Of a stretch of 64,000 bases of DNA, positions 58,660 to 64,000 are shown piece after piece; positions within the stretch are counted from its first letter, which is position 1, and each line of letters begins with the position of its first letter. Source of the DNA: Polyangiaceae bacterium. Its GTDB lineage: Bacteria; Myxococcota_A; Polyangia; Polyangiales; Polyangiaceae. The stretch lies in the NCBI GenBank assembly GCA_016712345.1, contig JADJRH010000011.1, positions 434,001 to 498,000 on the forward strand. The letters run 5' to 3'. The translations under genes were made by a program, and so were the position numbers. Under the pieces are notes generated by a model that had not been told where the DNA came from, made no database searches, and worked only from the letters and a program-made list of their open reading frames with translations.

Positions 58660-61185
58660 TCAGAGTCGTTCAGAAATCGCCGCCAGCAGGTCCACGCCCC
58701 ATCGCGGGGCGCCTTTTCCGGGTTCATCGCCCGGTGGTGCGTACGCAAGTTCAACCCGCGCCGGACCCACAGCTCGGAGCCACAGGCGCTTGCCAACCGC
58801 CGAGGCATCGAGAGCCACGCCGGCTCTCATGACGCGCGGATCGTCCGCGGCCACGTCGCCGTCGTCGTCGGCGATCATGAAGAGCACCTCCACGTCGGCC
58901 TTGGTGCAGGCGCCCATCTCACGCCACTCGTCGTAGCCGATGGTCGGGCCCAACACGTCCATGAACTGGCCGTGTCGCGCTTTGCCAACTCGATAACGGA
59001 ACGAGTCACGCTGCTCGGTGCGCGTTACCAAACCGATCTTGTCGTACCGAGTGGACAGCACGCCGAGCGCCGTCGCCGTCTTCACGGTGGGCGCGCTGAT
59101 ATTCGTTCGATCCGGCTCTTTAAACCGATGAATCTGAACGTTCGCCGGCAACTCGCGCTGGAGCTTTTCGGCAAACGATGAATCCATTCCGAGCCGCCCA
59201 CCGAGCAGAATACGAAGGCCGTCGTACGGATCCGGATCGCGACCGATCTTCGACAGCGCACCCACGATGTACTGTTTGATCAGCGCCGCGCCGTCCGCGA
59301 AAAACGCCTGAATCTGCTCGCGCAACTTGTCGGAATCCACGTTCAGCGCAACATCGACTCCGCCTGAAGTTGTTGCGAATCGCACCCGGAGCGGGCCCTT
59401 TGCGAGCGACCCGCCTTCGAGCAACGGCCGAAGTGCATCGCGAAGGATCTGTGTGTTTGCACGCGCCTCGGTGCTGTGCGTGACCAGATCCGCAGCGTCC
59501 TCCTGCTGAGTCTCCTCGGGACCGGGCGGCTCGATCATGACGCCCGCGGTTCGCACCACGGCGTGGTTTGCAGCGATGACCCGATACCCAAGTCGATGGA
59601 GTACACGTTCACCGCCCAGCCACGGAACCGAGCCGGGGTGCAGGTGCTCCACAATTCGATCCAGCCCTTCGAGCTTTTCATCGCCTTTGGCGGTGCGGTA
59701 GTGCCCGGCGATCATTCCCGTTTCGCTTGCGCCGGCATCGATCGCCACGAACGGAGTGCCAATTTCTTTGGCCTGCACACCGAAAGCGCGCAGCGCGTGC
59801 ACTGCAAAGTTGAGTACACTCGGACCTGCGTCGACAACTTCAAGCCCCAGCGTATCGTGGTAGTCCACAATGCCCGCGGGCAAGCTGCGGAAAATTCCGC
59901 GACGCAGCGCCACAAGCACGCTTTGACGCCGATCGGCGCTCCAGCCGGCAGGCATCGCAACCGCGTACCGCATTGTGATCCCGCGGCTTCGCTGGTTCAC
60001 GTGCAGGCCCAGGTAGTAGCCGTAGAGTTCGATCGGATCGAACGGGTCGTGCGCGCCGATTCCGTCCTCATCAATGATCGGCGGCGCCGGCTTCTTCAGC
60101 GCTTCTTCCGCTTCTGGATCGGTGCGCCCGCGCACCTTCGTCAAAACCTTGTGTTCAATTCGCTCGCGAAGCAGAGGCAACATCGTCAGCGTTGCGCCCG
60201 CTCGCTCCGGTGCATCGCCGCCCGACCGGATGCGACTGCTCTTCGCGGCCTGACCGATCGACACGTCTTCCCAACGTGTGAGCGGATAAATCACACGCTC
60301 GCGCCAGGCCTTCATGACGCGCGACAAGTTCTCGAACGAGATCTCGCTCGGGCTTTCAAAATCAGAGGCGAGCGTTGGAGCCGCTGTCGGCCCCAGCCGA
60401 ATCAACTCCGGCAGACTTCGCTCGGTTCGCACAGCCACCACGAACGACTGCGCGCCCACATCAATGGCGCACCAGCCGCGCGACACGTCGAGCTTCGGAT
60501 CGCGCCTTTTCACTTCAGGCGGGATCGGATCTTTGTCGGTGCGTCCGAGCCGCCGATGCAGCCCAACCACTTTCCCTTGGCGCAGGATCGCGATCTTCGT
60601 CACGCCCACGAAGCGCGATCCGATCCACATGCCCTGCTCCGAATCGGTCAGCGTGGCTCCGCGAATTCCATCAAGGCCCGCAACAATCGTCGGAAAGAAG
60701 TCCGCGATGAGTTCGTTTGACGGTGCCGCGTCGTAGCGCTCAACCTTGATGGGCGGAGCGTAATAGTCCTGCGGACCGTTGCCGTAGATGCGCGGCGTGG
60801 TGTTGATTAACTTCAGATAAGGCACCGGGCAGGTAGCCTCTTCAAGCCTGAACTCCTGAAATGCCGGAGACGGCCCGATTGTGTTTTCCATTTCGGGCGG
60901 CACGCGAGGCACGCTCGCGTTCATCTCCGTACCGAAATACAAAAACTTGGTTCCTGCCCCACCAACGAATGCGCCGATGCGAACCTCGTTGAACGTCTGC
61001 CGGCCCACCATAAGCGGCGGCAGAGCGATCGAGTAGTCGAGGATCACCGTCGTTTCCCACGGTTGATCCATCAGCCGAGTTTCCCATCGCATCGCCAACG
61101 TTGGGTAAGCCCGTCCCTCAAGAGAGACGAGTCTTTCGCCCTCGCGCACGTGCGCTGCTTCGATTGACAGCTCGTACAGAGCCAT
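58660..61185 (-). CDS. Large Hsp70/actin-fold-related protein of unknown function
   Basis: 841 residues from the ATG at 61185. The first 230 residues are not recognised. Then GWCAIDVGAQSFVVAVRTE resembles the phosphate-1 loop of DnaK-type ATPases, with AAPTLASDFESPSEISFENLSRVMKAWRERV after it; a second glycine-rich site FVAIDAGASETGMIAGHY occurs near residue 510 and a later LRILLGGRLGMDSSFAEKLQREL as in the adenosine site. The ATP-binding fold is plausible but diverged, with the catalytic DxGTT pattern changed to DVGAQS. The long N-terminal domain is unusual. No partner gene is adjacent; it converges with mlaF with zero gap. Confidence 0.6.
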   Translation of the reverse strand: MALYELSIEAAHVREGERLVSLEGRAYPTLAMRWETRLMDQPWETTVILDYSIALPPLMVGRQTFNEVRIGAFVGGAGTKFLYFGTEMNASVPRVPPEMENTIGPSPAFQEFRLEEATCPVPYLKLINTTPRIYGNGPQDYYAPPIKVERYDAAPSNELIADFFPTIVAGLDGIRGATLTDSEQGMWIGSRFVGVTKIAILRQGKVVGLHRRLGRTDKDPIPPEVKRRDPKLDVSRGWCAIDVGAQSFVVAVRTERSLPELIRLGPTAAPTLASDFESPSEISFENLSRVMKAWRERVIYPLTRWEDVSIGQAAKSSRIRSGGDAPERAGATLTMLPLLRERIEHKVLTKVRGRTDPEAEEALKKPAPPIIDEDGIGAHDPFDPIELYGYYLGLHVNQRSRGITMRYAVAMPAGWSADRRQSVLVALRRGIFRSLPAGIVDYHDTLGLEVVDAGPSVLNFAVHALRAFGVQAKEIGTPFVAIDAGASETGMIAGHYRTAKGDEKLEGLDRIVEHLHPGSVPWLGGERVLHRLGYRVIAANHAVVRTAGVMIEPPGPEETQQEDAADLVTHSTEARANTQILRDALRPLLEGGSLAKGPLRVRFATTSGGVDVALNVDSDKLREQIQAFFADGAALIKQYIVGALSKIGRDPDPYDGLRILLGGRLGMDSSFAEKLQRELPANVQIHRFKEPDRTNISAPTVKTATALGVLSTRYDKIGLVTRTEQRDSFRYRVGKARHGQFMDVLGPTIGYDEWREMGACTKADVEVLFMIADDDGDVAADDPRVMRAGVALDASAVGKRLWLRAVGPARVELAYAPPGDEPGKGAPRWGVDLLAAISERL

Positions 61186-61268
61186 ACGTTGGCCGGTTAT
61201 CCCACGATAGGCCCCGGGAGCGAAAGCCCTCCGTCGCGAAAACCGAAAGTCGACCCCGGCGGGTGGTC

Positions 61269-62306
61269 TCAGATGCCCTTATTTTTCGCCGAAAAGTCTT
61301 TCATCCAAGGCTTCGAGCGGTACCGGTCCCAGGCGTCGGCGAGGAGGGCAACCACGGGCAAGCGCACTTCGCCTCGTTCTGCAACCCGCAATGCGGCGGC
61401 CACCGCCGTTCCCGACGAACCACCCACGTAGAGGCCTTCCTCCACAATGAGGCGCCGCGTCATCTCAAACGACTCTTCGTCCGTCACGGTTTCAGCTTCG
61501 TCAATCACGGTCACATCCAAGTTTCCCGGCACCTTGCTCGAACCGATCCCCTCCACTGTGTACGCACCGTCCGGCCCCATTTCACGGCGCTTCACCCACT
61601 CTGCGAGCCCCGAACCGGCGGGATCCGCAAGCACAATTCGAATGGAAGGATCTTTTGATTTCAAAAATCGCCCAACCCCCGAGATCGTTCCGCCCGTCCC
61701 GGCCCCCGCCACAAAAGCACCAAGCGCGCCTCCGGTTTGCTCATAGATCTCGGGCCCCGTTGTTCGCTCGTGTACACAAGGGTTGGCCGCGTTTTCAAAT
61801 TGGTCCGTCAGAAACCAACCGTGTTCTTCCGCAAGCCGACGCGCCACGTTTTGAAAGTTGTCGGGCGACGACGGCGGCGCGTTTTTGGTGATGATCACTT
61901 CCGCACCCACGATCGAAAGCGCATCTCGTTTGTCCTGCGACATCTTCTCCGGCATGACGCACACGAGTTTGTAGCCGCGCGCCGCTGCCACAAGCGCGAG
62001 CCCCATGCCCGTGTTTCCCGCCGTTGCTTCCACCAGCGTTGCACCGGGTTTGAGTACACCTCGCTCTTCAGCGTCCAAAACGATCGCCAGCGCAATCCGA
62101 TCTTTCACGCTGCCGCCCGGATTCAGATGTTCGCACTTCACATAGATCGGCACTTCAAGATCGCGACCGATGCGTTGCAGTTGAACAAGAGGTGTACACC
62201 CAATGGTTTCGACGATTGTGCGGATGCGCGGTGCGACGTTGCCCGATGCCGCCGCGCCGAACGCAGCGACGCGGGACGTGCCGGCACCGTGGCGCTCTTC
62301 GCTCAC
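61269..62306 (-). CDS. Cystathionine beta-synthase-like / cysteine synthase-type PLP enzyme
   Basis: 345 residues; the GTG at 62306 overlaps the glutamate dehydrogenase stop. PLP Lys in NPGGSVKDRIALAI, substrate loop EATAGNTGMGLALVAAARGYK, MPEKMSQDKRDALSIVGAE, and phosphate loop AGAGTGGTISGVGRFL, GGSSGTAVAAAL. The wording EKMS and the DQFENAANPCVHERTTGPEI motif are closer to CBS than to CysK. The C-terminal regulatory CBS-pair domain is absent, giving a compact enzyme. It forms cystathionine or cysteine. Confidence 0.88.
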   Translation of the reverse strand: MSEERHGAGTSRVAAFGAAASGNVAPRIRTIVETIGCTPLVQLQRIGRDLEVPIYVKCEHLNPGGSVKDRIALAIVLDAEERGVLKPGATLVEATAGNTGMGLALVAAARGYKLVCVMPEKMSQDKRDALSIVGAEVIITKNAPPSSPDNFQNVARRLAEEHGWFLTDQFENAANPCVHERTTGPEIYEQTGGALGAFVAGAGTGGTISGVGRFLKSKDPSIRIVLADPAGSGLAEWVKRREMGPDGAYTVEGIGSSKVPGNLDVTVIDEAETVTDEESFEMTRRLIVEEGLYVGGSSGTAVAAALRVAERGEVRLPVVALLADAWDRYRSKPWMKDFSAKNKGI

Positions 62307-63838
62307 TGCGAAAAACCTTCGAGCATGTAGTGCGCTTCGATCCTCTTCAGAGCGAGCACCATCGCCGCCACACGCACCGGCACCTCTTTGCCCAGCACGA
62401 AACCCCGCGAGTCATGCTCCGCCGTTCGCCGAGGTCGATTGGCAGCGATGTCCTGGATCACGTGGTAGTTGCTCTTGATCGCCCGTTCGAGCCGACTGTT
62501 CACTTCGGCCTCGGTCCAGTGCTCCATGCGCTTGTTCTGGATCCACTCGTAATACGAAACGGTAACGCCGCCCGCGTTGCCGATGATGTCGGGAATCACT
62601 GCAATGTTGCGCCGCGCGAGAACCCGATCCGCTTCCGGCGTTGTTGGACGGTTTGCGCCTTCGGCAACCAACTTCGCCTTCAACCGTTCAGCGATCTGCG
62701 GACCAATCGCGTCACCAAGCGCCGCGGGTACACAAATCTCAGCATCCACATCCCAAAAGTCCGACGCGCCGATCGCCTGCGCCTCTGTGTACCCTTTCAC
62801 CGACCGACGAAGGTTGTCGGGTCGCTCCACGTATTGTTGCAACTTCCACACATCCAAACCGTTCGGGTCAAACACGGTTCCGTCGGCGTCTTGCACCGCC
62901 ACGCAAATCGCTCCCATTCCCACAAGGATCTCCGCCGCCGCGGCACCCACATTGCCAAACCCCTGAACCATGAATCGACTGCCCATCAGCGGCTGGCCTC
63001 GATCTTTGAACCACTCTTCAATGCAATAGGCCAATCCGCGCCCCGTCGCCTTTACACGGCCCTCTGAGCCCCCAATCCTCACGTCTTTTCCGGTCACCAC
63101 ACTTCGCAGTTCGTGCCGCTCGCGCTCTCCGTCGGTGTATTGCCGCACCAGCCACGCCATGACTTCAGAGTTGGTGCCCACGTCGGGGGCCGGAATATCA
63201 ATGTTCGGCCCAATCAATTGCTTCAGCCGATACATGAAACGCAGGGTAATTCGCTCCAACTCGTCTTTCGTATACTCACGTGGATCCATTCGCAGCCCAC
63301 CTTTTGCCCCACCGAAGGGCACATCTGCAATGGCCGTTTTCCACGTCATTTCAGCCGCCAGCGCATTAAACAAGTCTAAACTGACAGCCTTGTGAAATCG
63401 CAGCCCACCCTTATAAGGGCCTCGCGCCTGATTGTGTTGAACGCGATAACCTTTCAGTCGAACAAACCCCCCGGGCTCCACGCGGAAAAGCCCCTTACCC
63501 TCCAGTTTGATAAACCGGTCCTTTGCGTGCAGAACTCCGCTCCGCAAGGCCGTCGGCCGAAGAACGTATTTACCATCGAAGAGCGGAACCAGCCCCGCCT
63601 TTTCGGGCGACGACGCTGGCAAATCTTCCATATTCCCTGCGTCCGCCGCCGACGTTGGAACAAGCCTGTCTGCGAGATTCGTTGTCACATAAAAAATGTG
63701 CTCATAGTCAGGTTGCTCCAACTCCAGTCGAATGCGAGGAGCCAACCCAATCAAGTCAGCCGCGGAGTGAAATACCTCCATCGACTCGTCGAAAATGTTC
63801 TTTTCAGATTCGCGCGTGGGAACGTGGGGCTCGTTCAT
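62303..63838 (-). CDS. Glu/Leu/Phe/Val dehydrogenase, probable glutamate dehydrogenase
   Basis: 511 residues from the ATG at 63838 (ATG 63868 is an alternative). Motifs: YRVQHNQARGPYKGGLRFH, MTWKTAIADVPFGGAKGGLRMDP (catalytic Lys), IPAPDVGTNSEVMAWLV, nucleotide-binding VQGFGNVGAAAAEIL, and the GANRPTTPEADRVLARRNIAVIPDIIGNAGGVTVSYYEW region. The N-terminus has about 100 extra residues that include an acidic stretch and an early FDGKYVLRPTALRSG region. It converts glutamate and 2-oxoglutarate. It is coupled to the CBS-like gene, pointing to amino-acid metabolism. Confidence 0.93.
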   Translation of the reverse strand: MNEPHVPTRESEKNIFDESMEVFHSAADLIGLAPRIRLELEQPDYEHIFYVTTNLADRLVPTSAADAGNMEDLPASSPEKAGLVPLFDGKYVLRPTALRSGVLHAKDRFIKLEGKGLFRVEPGGFVRLKGYRVQHNQARGPYKGGLRFHKAVSLDLFNALAAEMTWKTAIADVPFGGAKGGLRMDPREYTKDELERITLRFMYRLKQLIGPNIDIPAPDVGTNSEVMAWLVRQYTDGERERHELRSVVTGKDVRIGGSEGRVKATGRGLAYCIEEWFKDRGQPLMGSRFMVQGFGNVGAAAAEILVGMGAICVAVQDADGTVFDPNGLDVWKLQQYVERPDNLRRSVKGYTEAQAIGASDFWDVDAEICVPAALGDAIGPQIAERLKAKLVAEGANRPTTPEADRVLARRNIAVIPDIIGNAGGVTVSYYEWIQNKRMEHWTEAEVNSRLERAIKSNYHVIQDIAANRPRRTAEHDSRGFVLGKEVPVRVAAMVLALKRIEAHYMLEGFSQ

Positions 63839-63884
63839 GCCCGCGACCTTGCCAGATCCGCCGGCCATTTGTCTACTGTGCGAT

Positions 63885-64000
63885 TCAGTTGGTCACGTGA
63901 GTCCAACGAAATTTGTCTACCAATGCTGTTGAATCCACGTTTCCGTCGCCGCTGTCCCAAATCGCAAAGGTAAGCTCAATGGTTTCACCCGGCACAATGT
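63885..64000 (-). CDS. C-terminal end of an anchored extracellular protein, N-terminus outside the window
   Basis: The minus-strand frame is open from the right edge to a stop at 63885-63887 and reads VPGETIELTFAIWDSGDGNV then DSTALVDKFRW. This is the end of a beta-sandwich domain known in choice-of-anchor type proteins, where the PGET...FxIWDxGD...DS...xD motif is typical. The rest is outside the window. Confidence 0.7.
   Translation of the reverse strand, partial: IVPGETIELTFAIWDSGDGNVDSTALVDKFRWTHVTN

Overview
The window is about 64 kb of high-GC DNA (roughly 60% by eye) that reads as a chromosomal segment of a myxobacterium-like member of the Myxococcota, most likely from the Polyangia side. 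This is an inference from content: GC-rich lipoproteins with Gly/Ser/Thr linkers after the lipobox, Pknb-type Ser/Thr kinases with low-complexity tails, a DUF2169-VgrG type VI secretion module, a bacterial mevalonate pathway, a PilY1/minor-pilin cluster, the box benzoyl-CoA pathway and a lamin-tail-domain lipoprotein. No tRNA, rRNA, CRISPR array, IS transposase or prophage was seen.

Layout. 1-15.6 kb: cell-envelope lipoproteins, a kinase/TPR/propeller operon, then a secretion module (POT-family transporter, DUF2169 protein, evolved VgrG, alpha/beta-hydrolase effector candidate) and a divergent dimethylarginase-like enzyme. 15.6-18 kb: a repeat-rich intergenic stretch, then gcvT-gcvH. 18-25.6 kb: a compact, translationally coupled minor-pilin operon (fimT/gspH-like, pilV, pilW, pilX, pilY1) plus a lipoprotein. 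25.7-33.2 kb: lipoprotein, parvulin, MaoC hydratase, beta-barrel-like protein and a large zinc-ribbon/kinase protein that is split by a frameshift. 33.2-36.4 kb: an operon of a 2-oxoacid:ferredoxin oxidoreductase with a rubrerythrin-like protein and a small Cys-rich protein. 37-40 kb: scpA-scpB, preceded by a 72-bp tandem repeat; ScpB has very long disordered and acidic extensions. 40-46.2 kb: XRE regulator, lamin-tail lipoprotein, boxB, boxA and an epoxide-hydrolase-like protein. 46.3-52.3 kb: a coupled operon of flavin-dependent halogenase-like protein, mvaD, phosphomevalonate kinase, HMG-CoA reductase and larC, with a second FAD oxidoreductase divergent from it. 53.7-58.7 kb: an uncharacterised membrane protein disrupted next to a perfect 58-bp palindrome, a NAGPA-domain membrane protein, and an MlaE/MlaF-like transporter pair. 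58.7-64 kb: a divergent Hsp70/actin-fold protein, a CBS-like PLP enzyme coupled to glutamate dehydrogenase, and the tail of an anchored surface protein.

Three signals run across the genes. First, the palindromic hexamer GTGTAC is strikingly over-represented in coding and non-coding DNA on both strands (HIP1-like). Second, three unrelated genes (DUF2169 protein, kinase, scpA) show the same -1 frame change at a C4/C5 run within a linker, which is either a homopolymer sequencing artefact or a biological slippage feature. Third, several intergenic repeat families occur, two of which recur in another intergenic region tens of kb away. The strongest candidates for new biology are the GTGTAC motif, the mevalonate operon led by a halogenase-like gene, and the VgrG-linked hydrolase without an obvious immunity gene.
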